From Variovorax sp. PBL-E5 (lineage in GTDB: Bacteria > Pseudomonadota > Gammaproteobacteria > Burkholderiales > Burkholderiaceae_C), in the NCBI RefSeq assembly GCF_901827185.1, contig NZ_LR594673.1:62001-126000 (forward strand): a DNA stretch of 64,000 nucleotides. Reading direction: 5' to 3'. This document shows positions 54,985 through 64,000 of this stretch, in pieces; the stretch's first letter is position 1; each line of letters starts with the position of its first letter. A program made the position numbers and the translations under genes. The notes beneath the pieces are model-generated. The model made no database searches. It was given only the letters and a program-made list of their open reading frames with translations, and was not told the origin of the DNA.

Positions 54985-56865
54985 ATGCGGCGCATGGCGC
55001 GCGCCTGTTCGATCCTGATGCTCTGCGCCCTGATGGCGCTGCCCGGGTTCACGCCGGCGTTCGCCGCGACCGATGACGGGATCATCACGCTCGAAGCGGC
55101 CCACGCGCGGCTGGAGCCCCGGGGCGCCGCGCCGCGCGAGGGCGAGGTCGACCTCGCGCGGCGCTGGGACCGCGACTTCCCCGGCCTGGGCGGCCGCGCG
55201 ACCTACGACGTCGCACTGCCGCCGCGCGTCGGGTCGGAGCCCATGGCCTTGCTGTTCTCCCGTGTCGGCAACCAGGTGCACGTGCTGGTGAACGGAACCA
55301 CGGTCCAGCGCTGGGGCGACCTGGGCGATCCGGTCTACGACGCCAGCAAGACCATGCGCATGGTGACGCTGCCGGCGGCCCTGCTGCATGCCGACCGTCC
55401 CAACGCGTTGCGCGTCGAGGTCACGATCCAGCCCCAGCGCCTGGGCGGCCTCTCGGTGCTGCGCTACGGCCCTCGCGAGGCGATCGAAGATCTGTACGAC
55501 GCGCAGATCCTGTGGCGGGATCTCGCGATGCTGCTCTTCGCGGCCGGCCTGATCGGGATGGGCGCGCTCACCGCACTGCTCTGGTGGCGGCAGCGCGACC
55601 CTTTCTATGGCTGGTTCAGCCTGTCCGCATTCCTGGGCGTGACGCGCGTGATCGATCGCTCGTGGGCCGATCTGCCGCTGCCCTGGCCGCTGCTGGGCGC
55701 CGTGGCTGCGATTTGCTATTCGGCCCATATCGCGTTGATGTGCCGGTTCGTGCTGATGGCGCTGGGTCCGGTCCCGCGCGGCATGCAGCGCGCCATCGAT
55801 GGGGTCATGGCGGCGGCGGCGATCCTCGACATCCTCGCCTTCGCGCTGCACCTGCCGCTGCTCATGACCCTGGGACTCGTCCTTCTGCCGATCCTCGGAC
55901 TTGCCACGCTGGCAGCGATCACGCGCGTGGCATGGGTTCGTCACAGCACGAAGGCGTGGGTTCTTGCGGCGGCCATCGCCGGCGCGATGGCGACGGGCGT
56001 GTATGACATCGTCATGATCCGGATCGCCGGCGCGAGCGGCTTGCGCAACACCTATTCGCAACATGCACTGTTCGCGTTCGTCCTGCTCATGGCCTGGTTC
56101 ATCGCCGAGCGGTACAGCCGTTCGGTGGCGAACTACCACGCACTCAATGCCGACCTGGCCCGCCGCGTCGAGGAGCGCGAGCGCCAGCTGCACGAAGCCT
56201 TCGATTCGCTCAGGGAGCAGCAGCACCATCAATCGGTGTCGAACGAGCGGCAGCGCATCATGCGGGAGATCCACGACGGCGTGGGTTCGCAACTCGTCGG
56301 CCTGTTGAACATGGTGACGCAGAAAGGCGCGGATGCCGCCGCGCTGAAGGACCAGGTGCAGCTGGCGCTCGATGAAATGCGCATGGCGGTCGATTCGCTG
56401 CAGCCGGCGCACGACGACCTCTCCACCTTGCTGGCGACGCTGCGCTATCGCCTGCAATCGCGCCTGCAGGCCGCAGGCGTCGCCGTGGTCTGGGACGTGG
56501 CCGAGCTGCCGGAGCTCCAGCAGCTGCCGCCGCATGTCGTGCTGCATGTCCAGCGGATCCTGCTGGAGGCATTCACCAATGTGCTGAAGCACGCGCGAGC
56601 GTCGCAGGTGACGGTGCAGGTTCGCTGGCGCGACGAGGATGCGCCGCGCGTGCTGCTGCGCATCGCCGACAACGGCATCGGACTTCGCACGGACGAGGGT
56701 GCCAGCGAGGCGCAGATTCACGGCCGCGGCCTGGACAACATGCGGGCCCGGGCGGCCGCCATCGGCGCCGTGTTTCGTCTCGAGCCATCGGCAGGCGGCG
56801 GGACCTGCGTTGCGCTGGAATGGCGGGTCGAGCGGCGAAGAACCCGGGCCGACACTGCCGGATAG
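54985..56865 (+). CDS. 7TM-type sensor histidine kinase (HisKA_3)
   Basis: A 626-residue kinase. A signal peptide (LMLCALMALPGFTPAFAA) precedes a periplasmic beta-sandwich domain (about 25-185), then about seven transmembrane segments (190-395), the 7TMR-DISM layout. A short coiled coil leads to the HisKA_3 dimerisation helix with RIMREIHDGVGSQLVGLLN (phospho-H) and a HATPase domain with NVLKHARAS, ADNGIGL and GRGLDNMRARA. The ligand is unknown. Starts at GTG 54982 and ATG 54994 are alternatives. Confidence 0.9.
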   Translation: MRRMARACSILMLCALMALPGFTPAFAATDDGIITLEAAHARLEPRGAAPREGEVDLARRWDRDFPGLGGRATYDVALPPRVGSEPMALLFSRVGNQVHVLVNGTTVQRWGDLGDPVYDASKTMRMVTLPAALLHADRPNALRVEVTIQPQRLGGLSVLRYGPREAIEDLYDAQILWRDLAMLLFAAGLIGMGALTALLWWRQRDPFYGWFSLSAFLGVTRVIDRSWADLPLPWPLLGAVAAICYSAHIALMCRFVLMALGPVPRGMQRAIDGVMAAAAILDILAFALHLPLLMTLGLVLLPILGLATLAAITRVAWVRHSTKAWVLAAAIAGAMATGVYDIVMIRIAGASGLRNTYSQHALFAFVLLMAWFIAERYSRSVANYHALNADLARRVEERERQLHEAFDSLREQQHHQSVSNERQRIMREIHDGVGSQLVGLLNMVTQKGADAAALKDQVQLALDEMRMAVDSLQPAHDDLSTLLATLRYRLQSRLQAAGVAVVWDVAELPELQQLPPHVVLHVQRILLEAFTNVLKHARASQVTVQVRWRDEDAPRVLLRIADNGIGLRTDEGASEAQIHGRGLDNMRARAAAIGAVFRLEPSAGGGTCVALEWRVERRRTRADTAG

Positions 56866-56960
56866 CCGGCACCGCATGCGGGCGCTGCGCCGAAGTCTTC
56901 GCCGCCCGGTCCGCGTTCGCTCGGTTAAGCTCGTTGGACAAAGGAGCCGACGGCGCGGAC

Positions 56961-59390
56961 ATGAATCAGAAGCCCTCCGACCCTGAGCGCAGCCCCGCCC
57001 AAGCCAAGGCCGTGCCCGACTTCCTGGCCGGCGGCGGGGAGATGGGCGCGCTGATGCGCGCGCACGACTGGCGCGGCTCCTCGCTCGGGCCGCCCGCGCT
57101 GTGGCCGCAGGCGCTGCGCACCGTCGTTCGCCTCATGCTCAACAGCGGGCATCCGATGTACATCTGGTGGGGTGCCGATCGGGCCTGCCTCTACAACGAT
57201 GCCTACCGCGAATCGATCGGGCCGGAACGCCATCCCGGATCGCTGGGCCGGCCCGCGCGCGAAGTCTGGGACGAGATCTGGCACGTCATCGGGCCGCAGA
57301 TCGAGCAGGTGATGTCCGGCGGCGGCGCGACCTGGCACGTCAACCAGCTGCTGCCGATCACGCGCCACGGCCGGCGCGAGGACGTGTACTGGACCTACAG
57401 CTACAGCCCCATCGACGACGAGCACGCGCCCGGCGGCATCGGCGGCGTGTTGGTGGTCTGCACCGAGACTACGCAGCAGATGGTCGCGGCCCGTCGGCTG
57501 GCGACCGAACGCGATCGGCTGGCCCAGCTCTTCGAACAGGCGCCGACCTTCATGGCCCTGCTGCGCGGCCCGGATCACCGGTTCGAGATCGCCAATCCCG
57601 GCTACCTGCGATTGATCGGCCACCGGCAGGTGCTGGGCCGAACCCTCGCCGAGGCGCTGCCCGAGGCCGTCGAACAAGGCTACCTCGCGCGGCTCGACCA
57701 GGTCTTCGCCAGCGGCGAGGCCTTCGCGGCCAGCGGCGCGAAGTTCAGCGTCGAGGCCGTGCCGGGCGGGCCTGTGGTCGAGCGCTGTCTGGACTTCGTC
57801 TGCCAGCCCATCAAGGATGCCGACGGCACGGTGACCGGCATCTTCGTGGAGGGCGCCGACGTCACCGAGCGCGAGCAGGCGCAGGAGCAGCTGCGGATCG
57901 AGCGCGAGCGCCTCGACCTGGCGCTCGGCGCCGGCCGCATGGGGGCCTACGACATGAACCTCAGGGATGGCGCCCTGTGGTGGTCGCCGCAGATGTACCC
58001 CCTCTTCGGCGTCAGCGCCGAGGACTTCGTGCCGACGCCGGAGGGCGTTCTCGCGCTGATCCATCCCGACGAGCGGGACACCTTCCTGCGCATGCGCACG
58101 CAGGCCATCGCCGAGCACCGGCCTTTCTTCCACGAGTTCCGCATCCAGCGGCCCGACGGCACGCCAGTGTGGGTCGGCCATCGGGGACAGGCCGAATACG
58201 ATGCCGAGGGCCGCCCCCTGCGCAGCTTCGGCGTCACCATGGACATCAGCGAACGCAAGCAGGTCGAGGACATGCTGCGCGACGCGGACCGCAAGAAGGA
58301 CCGCTTCATCGCCGTGCTCGCGCACGAGTTGCGCAATCCGCTGGCGCCGATCCGCAATGCGATCTATCTGCTGCGCCGCATCGACGCGGCCGATCCCAAG
58401 GTCGGCTGGTGCCACGACGTGATCGATCGGCAGGTGATGCAGATGGCGCGCCTGCTCGACGACCTGCTGGATGTGTCGCGGTTGACGCGCGGCCAGCTGC
58501 GGCTGCGGCTGCAGCCGCTCGGCCTGGCCAGCGCCATCGAACAGGCGGTGGAGATCGCGCAGCCGCTGATCGATGCCGGCGGCCACGCGCTCACCGTCAC
58601 GCTGCCCGCGCAGAGCCTGGACCTGGAGGGCGATCTCACGCGGCTGGCCCAGGTCTTTTCCAACGTGCTGATCAACGCCGCCAAGTACACGCCGGCGCGG
58701 GGCGCGATCGCGCTCGATGTCCAGCGCCAGGGCGACGAGGCGGTGGTGACGGTGACGGACAGCGGCATCGGCATCGCGCCGCAGCACCTGGCGCAGATCT
58801 TCGAGATGTTCGGACAGGTGGAGTCGGCGCTGGACCACTCGCAGGGCGGGCAGGGCATCGGCCTTTCTCTGGCCAAGGGACTGCTGCAGATGCACGGCGG
58901 GACGATCAGCGCTTTCAGCGAAGGCGTGGGCAAGGGCAGCCGCTTCGAGATCCGTCTGCCGCTGACGCCGCGGACCGCGCCGGCGGATTCGGCCGAAGCG
59001 CGCACTGGGCCCGGCGCCCTGGCCGAGCCCGGCTATCGCATCCTGATTGCCGACGACCTGCGGGACACGGCGGACAGCCTGGCGCTGCTGCTCGAGGCCA
59101 TGGGCCACGTCGTCGAGGTGGCCTACGACGGCGAACAGGCCCTTCGCCTGGCCGGGGCCATGCAGCCCGAGGTCGTGCTGCTGGACCTGGGCATGCCGCG
59201 GCTCAACGGCTACGAGGCATGCCGGCAGATCCGCGCGACGCCATGGGGCGCCGCGGCGACCCTGGTCGCGCAAACCGGTTGGGGCCAGGCGCATGACCGC
59301 GAGCGCACGCGCGCGGCGGGCTTCGATCATCACCTGATCAAGCCGGTGCAGCCGGAGGCGCTGGTGGCGCTGTTTCGGCGGCGGGCCTGA
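56961..59390 (+). CDS. Cytoplasmic PAS-hybrid histidine kinase
   Basis: An 809-residue protein with no membrane segments. It has about three PAS-type sensor regions in the first 450 residues (the second with LFEQAPTFMALLRGPDHRFE, the third with GVLALIHPDERDTFLRMRTQ and a PAC end FGVTMDISERKQVED), a HisKA domain (FIAVLAHELRNPLAPIRNAI), a HATPase domain (NVLINAAKYTP, DSGIGIAPQ, GQGIGLSLAKGLL) and a C-terminal receiver (LIADDLRD, acceptor D in VVLLDLGMPRLNGYEA). Such proteins pass phosphate on via their own receiver or an Hpt. No DNA-binding partner is adjacent, apart from the NarL-type pair upstream. Confidence 0.9.
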   Translation: MNQKPSDPERSPAQAKAVPDFLAGGGEMGALMRAHDWRGSSLGPPALWPQALRTVVRLMLNSGHPMYIWWGADRACLYNDAYRESIGPERHPGSLGRPAREVWDEIWHVIGPQIEQVMSGGGATWHVNQLLPITRHGRREDVYWTYSYSPIDDEHAPGGIGGVLVVCTETTQQMVAARRLATERDRLAQLFEQAPTFMALLRGPDHRFEIANPGYLRLIGHRQVLGRTLAEALPEAVEQGYLARLDQVFASGEAFAASGAKFSVEAVPGGPVVERCLDFVCQPIKDADGTVTGIFVEGADVTEREQAQEQLRIERERLDLALGAGRMGAYDMNLRDGALWWSPQMYPLFGVSAEDFVPTPEGVLALIHPDERDTFLRMRTQAIAEHRPFFHEFRIQRPDGTPVWVGHRGQAEYDAEGRPLRSFGVTMDISERKQVEDMLRDADRKKDRFIAVLAHELRNPLAPIRNAIYLLRRIDAADPKVGWCHDVIDRQVMQMARLLDDLLDVSRLTRGQLRLRLQPLGLASAIEQAVEIAQPLIDAGGHALTVTLPAQSLDLEGDLTRLAQVFSNVLINAAKYTPARGAIALDVQRQGDEAVVTVTDSGIGIAPQHLAQIFEMFGQVESALDHSQGGQGIGLSLAKGLLQMHGGTISAFSEGVGKGSRFEIRLPLTPRTAPADSAEARTGPGALAEPGYRILIADDLRDTADSLALLLEAMGHVVEVAYDGEQALRLAGAMQPEVVLLDLGMPRLNGYEACRQIRATPWGAAATLVAQTGWGQAHDRERTRAAGFDHHLIKPVQPEALVALFRRRA

Positions 59391-59403
59391 GGCGAGAGAA
59401 CGT

Positions 59404-60273
59404 TCAGGCCGAAGCCGCGCGACCCAGCGAGTCCAGTGTCCTGAAATCCACGTCGGACAACTGGATGCCTGCGCTGGCGACATTGTCGTCCAGATGCGCC
59501 ACCTTGCCGGTACCCGGAATCGGTAGCATGACCGGGCTGCGCCGGAGCACCCATGCGAGTGCAACCTGGCTCGTCGTGGCGCCGGCCTTGCGCGCGATCT
59601 CGTCGAGCTTCGAACCTGGCTTGGCCAGATCGCCGGCAGCGAGGGGGAACCACGGGATGAAGCCGATGCCGTTCTCGCTGCAGTAGTCGAGCACGGCCTC
59701 GCTGCCGCGGTCGATCAGGTTGTAGCGGTTCTGCACCGTGACCACCTGGAAGATCTTGCGCGCAGCTTCGATCTCCTCGATGCCGACTTCGCTGAGCCCC
59801 ACGTGGCGGATCAGTCCTTCCTTTTGCATTTCGCGGATGACTTCGAACTGCTCCTCGCGCGGCACCTTGGCGTCGATGCGATGGAGTTGCCACAGATCGA
59901 TGCGCTCGACGCCCAGCCGTCGCAGACTCATGTGCACGCACTGGCGCAGGTATTCGGGACGGCCGACCGGCGCCCACTGATCGGGCCCGGAGCGGGTGAG
60001 TCCGCCCTTGGTGGCGATCAGCAGTCCGTCGTAGGGGTGCAGTGCCTCGCGGATCAGGTCTTCGCTGACATAGGGCCCGTAACTGTCGGCGGTGTCGATG
60101 AAGTTCACCCCGAGCTCGGGCAGGCGTCGCAAGGTGCGCAGCGCCTCGGCCCGATCGTCGGGCTCGCCCCAGATGCCGCGACCGGTGATGCGCATCGCGC
60201 CGAATCCGAGGCGGTGGATCTGGAGATCGCCGAGGGTGAACTGGCCGGCTGAAGAGGCGTTGGTATGAGACAT
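59404..60273 (-). CDS. Aldo/keto reductase
   Basis: A 289-residue aldo/keto reductase. The catalytic tetrad is recognisable: D in [12 protein letters not shown] in the same segment, K in [10 protein letters not shown] and H in [14 protein letters not shown]-binding residues lie near the C-terminus, [14 protein letters not shown]. The substrate is unknown. It is divergent from the amino-acid ABC operon at 60662 across a 388-bp gap. Confidence 0.93.
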   Translation of the reverse strand: MSHTNASSAGQFTLGDLQIHRLGFGAMRITGRGIWGEPDDRAEALRTLRRLPELGVNFIDTADSYGPYVSEDLIREALHPYDGLLIATKGGLTRSGPDQWAPVGRPEYLRQCVHMSLRRLGVERIDLWQLHRIDAKVPREEQFEVIREMQKEGLIRHVGLSEVGIEEIEAARKIFQVVTVQNRYNLIDRGSEAVLDYCSENGIGFIPWFPLAAGDLAKPGSKLDEIARKAGATTSQVALAWVLRRSPVMLPIPGTGKVAHLDDNVASAGIQLSDVDFRTLDSLGRAASA

Positions 60274-60661
60274 GGGTCAAAGCCTGGTGTTTGGGGGATT
60301 GCTTGGGGCTCGGAGCAACCTTAGTCGATGCGTCCAAGGCCTGGTGCCGACGGGGCCTTTGGGGCGCTGGGTGTGCGTGACGCTGGTTGCTCGAGGCCGG
60401 AAGATCCGCACGTGTGACCGCGGTAGTGCCGCGCAGCCCGGCGAAGCTAGGCCGCTGTCTGCCGCTCAAAAGGTCAGCGGGTAGAACTTCGCTGCTGCGG
60501 GCGGATTCGAGTGCTTTGGCGAAGAATTCTTCCAGTTTGGATCGCGAAGAGCCGCCATTTAGAAATCCTTTCGCGGAGCATCCCACCTACACTTTTTCGT
60601 CGGGCCTTCGCATCCCGCGACAAGCCGACAACGTGTCGATGTTCAATCCCAAGGAATCTCC
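60274..60661. other. 388-bp intergenic gap, no gene recognised
   Basis: This gap separates the divergent aldo/keto reductase and binding-protein genes. Several frames are open but none matches a known protein or has a good start. AAGGAAT at 60650-60656 is the ribosome site for ATG 60662. The more AT-rich part near 60555-60605 (with TTTAGAAATC and ACTTTTTCG) is the most promoter-like. No convincing palindrome was found by eye. Confidence 0.5.
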
Positions 60662-61597
60662 ATGAGTACCTCACCGAGTGCCGTTCAGGAAGCGCCTTCC
60701 AGCGAGGCGGCGAAGAGTCTTCGAATCCGGCGCAGCTTTCTGGCGGCAGGCGGCACCGCGCTCGCCGGTGCGGGCGCATTCGCGATGGCAGGGCAGGCCG
60801 CGGCGCAGGGCGGAAACGGCGCGCAGGAGTCCCTGCTGGACGTCTGGGTCAAGACCGGCAAGGCCCGCATCGGCGTCGACCTCAACAACAAGCCGCTGCG
60901 CTTTCGCGACACGGCCGGCAAGCCGACGGGGCTCGGCATCGAGTTTCTCGAACTCCTCATGAAGGACATCGGCGCCACGCCGGAATACATCGAGATGCCC
61001 TTCGGTCAAACCTTCGCGGCACTGGCCGCCGGCAAGTTCGACATGATCGGCACCTTCGTCACCATCCTGCCGAGCCGCGGCCTGCGGGGAACGTTCGCCG
61101 GATTTCCCGCCTACTACCAGCAGAACGTCGCGTACCTGAAGCCCGGCTCCAGGGTCAAGACACTGGCCGAGCTGAACCGCAAGGACGTCAAGATCGCCTG
61201 CCAGCAGGGCTCGTCCGAAGAGACGACGCTTCGCTCGGTGTTCCCGCTCGCCACGATCCAGACTTTCCCGCAGGTCGCCGATGCCGCGAGTTCCGTCGGT
61301 GGCGGCCTGGTCGATGCGCTGATCACCGACGCCTTCTTCGTCACGACCATGTCCAAGACCTTTCCCGAGGTCAAGGTGCTGGGCGAGTCGGTCAACGCGA
61401 TTCCCAACACCTTCTTCATGCCGCACAACGATTTCAAGCTGTGGGCCTATGTCACCAACTGGCTGCGCTACCAGGGCAGCCTGCGAACCATCGTGGGCCT
61501 GCAGAACAAATGGTTCGGCACCGAGGCGCGCGACAAGTACGGCATCCCCGGCATCGGCGTCGGGTCCGGCGGCGAGCCGCTGGTCATCAAGGGCTGA
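60662..61597 (+). CDS. Polar amino-acid-type ABC substrate-binding protein (Tat signal)
   Basis: A 311-residue binding protein of the type-II (family 3) class. RIRRSFLAAGGTALAGAGAF is a twin-arginine signal. The mature part begins at about residue 47 and has KTGKARIGVDLNNKPLRFRD, GLGIEFLELLMKDIGATPEY and the hinge region KIACQQGSSEETTLRSVFP. It heads an operon with two permeases and an ATPase. The gene at 63872, an enolase-superfamily member, may act on the ligand, so the ligand might be a hydroxy acid or amino acid derivative rather than a standard amino acid. Confidence 0.92.
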   Translation: MSTSPSAVQEAPSSEAAKSLRIRRSFLAAGGTALAGAGAFAMAGQAAAQGGNGAQESLLDVWVKTGKARIGVDLNNKPLRFRDTAGKPTGLGIEFLELLMKDIGATPEYIEMPFGQTFAALAAGKFDMIGTFVTILPSRGLRGTFAGFPAYYQQNVAYLKPGSRVKTLAELNRKDVKIACQQGSSEETTLRSVFPLATIQTFPQVADAASSVGGGLVDALITDAFFVTTMSKTFPEVKVLGESVNAIPNTFFMPHNDFKLWAYVTNWLRYQGSLRTIVGLQNKWFGTEARDKYGIPGIGVGSGGEPLVIKG

Positions 61598-61636
61598 GCA
61601 TCGCCGGCCGCTGCGCGCGATCCACGGAGACAAGGG

Positions 61637-62302
61637 ATGCAGAACTACGACTTCCAGTGGCAGGTCGTCGTCAACCATTTGCCCGTCCTGCTGTTGGGGG
61701 CCTGGGTTGACGTCTGGGTCAGCCTGTTCGGCTTTGCGCTCGCCTGTGTGGCCGGCCTGCTGATCGCGATGGGGCGGCTGAGCGGTCTCAGGCTGCTGAC
61801 CGTGCCGACCTTCGCCTTCGTCCAGGCCGCGCGTGCGATCCCTCCCTACGTGCTGCTGCTGTGGGTCCACTTCGGCGTTTCGCGCCTGGCGGGCGTGGCG
61901 TTCACGCCGTTGCAGAGCATCGTCGCCGTGCTGACCATCACGGGTGCCGGCTATGCGGCGGAGATCTTCCGCTCGGGGATCCTGGCGGTCGACAGGGGCC
62001 AGTTCGAGTCGGCCACGTCGATGGGGCTGAGCCGCTTTCACACGTACTGGGACGTGATCTTTCCCCAGATGGCGGTCGTCGTGGTGGCGCCGCTGGGCAA
62101 CGTGCTGATCGGCCTGCTCAAGAGCGCGACCCTGATGGGCGTGATCGCGGTGCCCGATCTGCTGCATGCCGCGCAAAGCCTCAACATGAACAGCTTCGTG
62201 CCTTTCGAGGCCTTCACCGCGGTCCTGCTGATTTTCGTGTCGATCGTCTTCGTGCTGTCGCTGGCGATCGCGGCGACGGAAAGACTGGTGGCGCATCCGT
62301 GA
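61637..62302 (+). CDS. Polar amino-acid-type ABC permease (HisM/GlnP family) 1
   Basis: A 221-residue membrane protein. The family loop is FVQAARAIPPYVLLLWVHFG, and the EAA loop is SATSMGLSRFHTYWDVIFPQ. It overlaps the next permease by the GTGA junction at 62299-62302. The two permeases form the channel. Confidence 0.92.
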   Translation: MQNYDFQWQVVVNHLPVLLLGAWVDVWVSLFGFALACVAGLLIAMGRLSGLRLLTVPTFAFVQAARAIPPYVLLLWVHFGVSRLAGVAFTPLQSIVAVLTITGAGYAAEIFRSGILAVDRGQFESATSMGLSRFHTYWDVIFPQMAVVVVAPLGNVLIGLLKSATLMGVIAVPDLLHAAQSLNMNSFVPFEAFTAVLLIFVSIVFVLSLAIAATERLVAHP

Positions 62303-62976
62303 GCTATCAGATGGATTGGGAGGCCGTCCTCCCGCACCTGCCGTCGATGATGAAAGGCGTGGTCTTCACGCTGCAGATCTCGTTCACGGGCTTCGCGCTT
62401 TCGCTGGTGTTCGGACTGGCCATCGCGCTGATGCGGATGTCGAACCTCAAGGCGGTCTCGGCCTTCGCCTTCGGCTACACCCAGTTCTTCCGGGCGATCT
62501 CGATCTACATCTACATCATCTGGATCTACTTCGGCCTGGCCGTCTCCACCGGCATCAACCTCTCGCCGTACGTGGCGAGCGTGATCGCCATCACGCTGCT
62601 GCACAGCGCCTACCTGTCGGAGATATTCCGCGCCACGATCAACAGCGTCGGCGGCGGCCAGCTCGAAGCCGCGCGCAGTCTGGGAATGAAGCGCGGCGCC
62701 GTCTTCTACGACGTCGTCATGCCGCAGGCGCTTGCCACGGCGGTGCCGTTGCTGATCAGCCAGTTCGCGATGATCGTCAAGGATTCGGCCGTGGTCGCGG
62801 TGATCGGCGCGAGCGATCTGATGTACGAGACCATCCGCGCCGCAAACCTGGAACTGCGGTCCTTCGAGTTCTATTCGGTTGCCGCCGTGATCTACCTCGC
62901 CATCGTTCTGGTTGTCTCCTGGATCGGGAACGTCCTGGAGTACCAGCTCAACAAGCACATGAGGCAAAGCGCATGA
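62299..62976 (+). CDS. Polar amino-acid-type ABC permease (HisM/GlnP family) 2
   Basis: A 225-residue membrane protein starting with GTG 62299; ATG 62311 is an alternative. The EAA loop is EAARSLGMKRGAVFYDVVMP, and the N-terminal domain has GVVFTLQISFTGFALSLVFG. Its stop overlaps the ATPase start (ATGA). The two permeases differ clearly from one another, so a heteromeric channel is expected. Confidence 0.92.
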   Translation: MSYQMDWEAVLPHLPSMMKGVVFTLQISFTGFALSLVFGLAIALMRMSNLKAVSAFAFGYTQFFRAISIYIYIIWIYFGLAVSTGINLSPYVASVIAITLLHSAYLSEIFRATINSVGGGQLEAARSLGMKRGAVFYDVVMPQALATAVPLLISQFAMIVKDSAVVAVIGASDLMYETIRAANLELRSFEFYSVAAVIYLAIVLVVSWIGNVLEYQLNKHMRQSA

Positions 62977-63833
62977 GCATCGATCTCGCAATGCAGCCAG
63001 AGGACGCCGTCGTGACGGGCAAGTCCGCATCCGACGCGCCCGTGCTGACGCTGACGAACATCAACAAGACCTTTCCCGGACGCAGGATCGGACTCTTCGG
63101 CAAGGCGGGCAAGCCCCACCACGTGCTTCGCGACATCAATCTGTCCGTCGACAAGGGAGAGGTCGTCGTCATCATCGGACCGAGCGGGTCCGGCAAGAGC
63201 ACGCTGCTGCGCTGCATCAACATGCTGACGGTTCCGGAGACCGGCACGGTCGAGTTCGGCGGCCAGACCATCACGGCCGGCCACCGCAAGGGCCTGAGAG
63301 AGCGGCTGCAGTTCGAAAGAGAACTGCGCCAGCTGCGTCGGCGCATCGGCATGGTGTTCCAGCATTTCAACCTCTTTCCGCACAAGACGGCGCTGAAGAA
63401 CGTCATGCTGGCGCAGATCCGCGTGCTGGGCCGTTCCGAGGGCGAAGCCAGGAAGATCGCGCAGAGAGAACTGTCGCGCGTGGGCCTGGGGACCAAGACG
63501 GACGCCTATCCCGCGCAGCTCTCCGGCGGCCAGAAGCAGCGCGTGGCCATCGCGCGATCGCTCGCGATGAATCCCGAAATCATGCTGTTCGACGAGGCCA
63601 CCTCGGCCCTCGATCCCGAGATCATCGAAGAGATCCTGATTCAGATGAAAGCCCTGGCCTCGGAGGGAATGACGATGGTGATCGTCACCCACGAGATCGC
63701 CTTCGCTCGCGAAGTGGGCGATCGGATCATCTTCATGGACGACGGCGAGATCGTCGAGCAGGGTCCCGCCATGCAGATGGTGTCGGCCCCACGGCATCCG
63801 CGCACGCAGGAGTTCCTGCGGTCGATTCTCTAA
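62973..63833 (+). CDS. Polar amino-acid-type ABC ATP-binding protein (GlnQ/HisP family)
   Basis: A 286-residue ATPase. Walker A is GPSGSGKST, the Q-loop is VFQHFNLFPHKT, the signature is LSGGQKQRVAIARS, Walker B is IMLFDEATSALDPE, and the H-loop is VIVTHEIAFAREV. An N-terminal extension of about 20 residues and an insert (about 98-115, rich in R and E) lengthen it beyond the usual 240-250. It energises the importer at 60662-62976. Confidence 0.93.
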   Translation: MSIDLAMQPEDAVVTGKSASDAPVLTLTNINKTFPGRRIGLFGKAGKPHHVLRDINLSVDKGEVVVIIGPSGSGKSTLLRCINMLTVPETGTVEFGGQTITAGHRKGLRERLQFERELRQLRRRIGMVFQHFNLFPHKTALKNVMLAQIRVLGRSEGEARKIAQRELSRVGLGTKTDAYPAQLSGGQKQRVAIARSLAMNPEIMLFDEATSALDPEIIEEILIQMKALASEGMTMVIVTHEIAFAREVGDRIIFMDDGEIVEQGPAMQMVSAPRHPRTQEFLRSIL

Positions 63834-63871
63834 CCCTGCGTCGACGGCGTCGCACACCTGGAGCCTCTGTC

Positions 63872-64000
63872 TTGAACATCGAAAGAATCGAAGCCATCCC
63901 GCTTTCCGTGCCCTTCAGCAGCCGCTCGGACATGCCGGCGTGGCGCGGCCGCGACTACGGCGCGCTGGAGGCGCTGCTGATCAGGGTCGAGACCAGCGAC
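63872..64000 (+). CDS. Enolase-superfamily (mandelate racemase type) enzyme, N-terminal part
   Basis: The frame from TTG 63872, 8 bp after GGAG, runs open to the window edge, giving 43 codons. It reads LNIERIEAIPLSVPF and then ALEALLIRVETSD, the N-terminal capping strand pattern of mandelate racemase/muconate lactonising enzymes. The rest lies beyond the window. It follows the amino-acid-type ABC operon by 38 bp and may metabolise its ligand. Confidence 0.65.
   Translation, partial: MNIERIEAIPLSVPFSSRSDMPAWRGRDYGALEALLIRVETSD

Noticed and set aside
59330..60586. A long minus-strand frame covering the aldo/keto reductase and the gap upstream.
   Set aside because: It runs in a different frame from the reductase and has no recognisable sequence.

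Overview
The window looks like chromosomal DNA of a GC-rich betaproteobacterium of the order Burkholderiales, most likely a Comamonadaceae member close to Variovorax. The reasons are two orphan Bug/TctC periplasmic receptors, dense runs of catabolic CoA-ester genes with dedicated ABC importers, a FixJ-type two-component pair, a filamentous haemagglutinin ending in the KKMYCN tail I recall from Burkholderiales, and an intergenic repeat (41390-41514) of a kind I associate with Variovorax. The genus is inferred from memory. No rRNA, tRNA, CRISPR array, integrase or transposase was seen.

Region A (1-18143) is a large same-strand catabolic cluster behind a divergent NTF2-like gene. It holds a short-chain dehydrogenase (SDR), an ADP-forming acyl-CoA synthetase, a crotonase-fold enzyme, a TetR regulator, a Bug receptor, a second SDR, an AMP-forming acyl-CoA ligase, a fused double acyl-CoA dehydrogenase, a branched-chain-type ABC importer (LivK-G-F-H-M) with an SMP-30 lactonase inside it, and a Baeyer-Villiger monooxygenase (BVMO). 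The set suggests uptake of a hydrophobic or cyclic substrate, ketone oxidation to a lactone, lactone opening, CoA activation and beta-oxidation. Region B (18254-26887) is a second unit behind a divergent TetR gene: a fused LivH-LivM permease, LivG, LivF, a binding protein, an acetoacetate decarboxylase-family protein, two SDRs (one with a FabL-type Y-x6-K site) and a two-repeat EthD protein.

Region C (26960-30809) is on the minus strand: a secreted ankyrin protein, a GlcG/HbpS protein, a FixJ-like regulator with its kinase, a probable CitE-type lyase remnant and an orphan CopG/BrnA-like antitoxin. Region D (31013-36179) is a two-partner secretion locus: TpsB transporter, TpsA exoprotein, FecR-domain protein and a small exported protein. 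An 8-bp inverted repeat overlaps the tpsB start codon.

Region E (36190-42018) is a sugar-acid cluster: LysR, Bug receptor, PdxA-like dehydrogenase, enolase-superfamily dehydratase and DapA-family lyase. It ends in a decayed aldehyde dehydrogenase that would have supplied the last step. Region F (42024-50310) starts with a cytochrome b561 protein, then a sugar-type (CUT1-like) ABC importer with two paralogous binding proteins, and two beta-propeller proteins. Region G (50318-59390) holds a two-cluster ferredoxin, a small ORF, DAHP synthase, a 640-residue lipoprotein, a NarL-type regulator with a 7TM sensor kinase, and a PAS-hybrid kinase. Region H (59404-64000) has an aldo/keto reductase, a polar amino-acid type ABC importer and the start of another enolase-superfamily gene cut by the window edge.

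Most operons show stop/start overlaps (ATGA or GTGA), so translational coupling is common. Functions are read from motifs and neighbourhood by eye. No database search was run.
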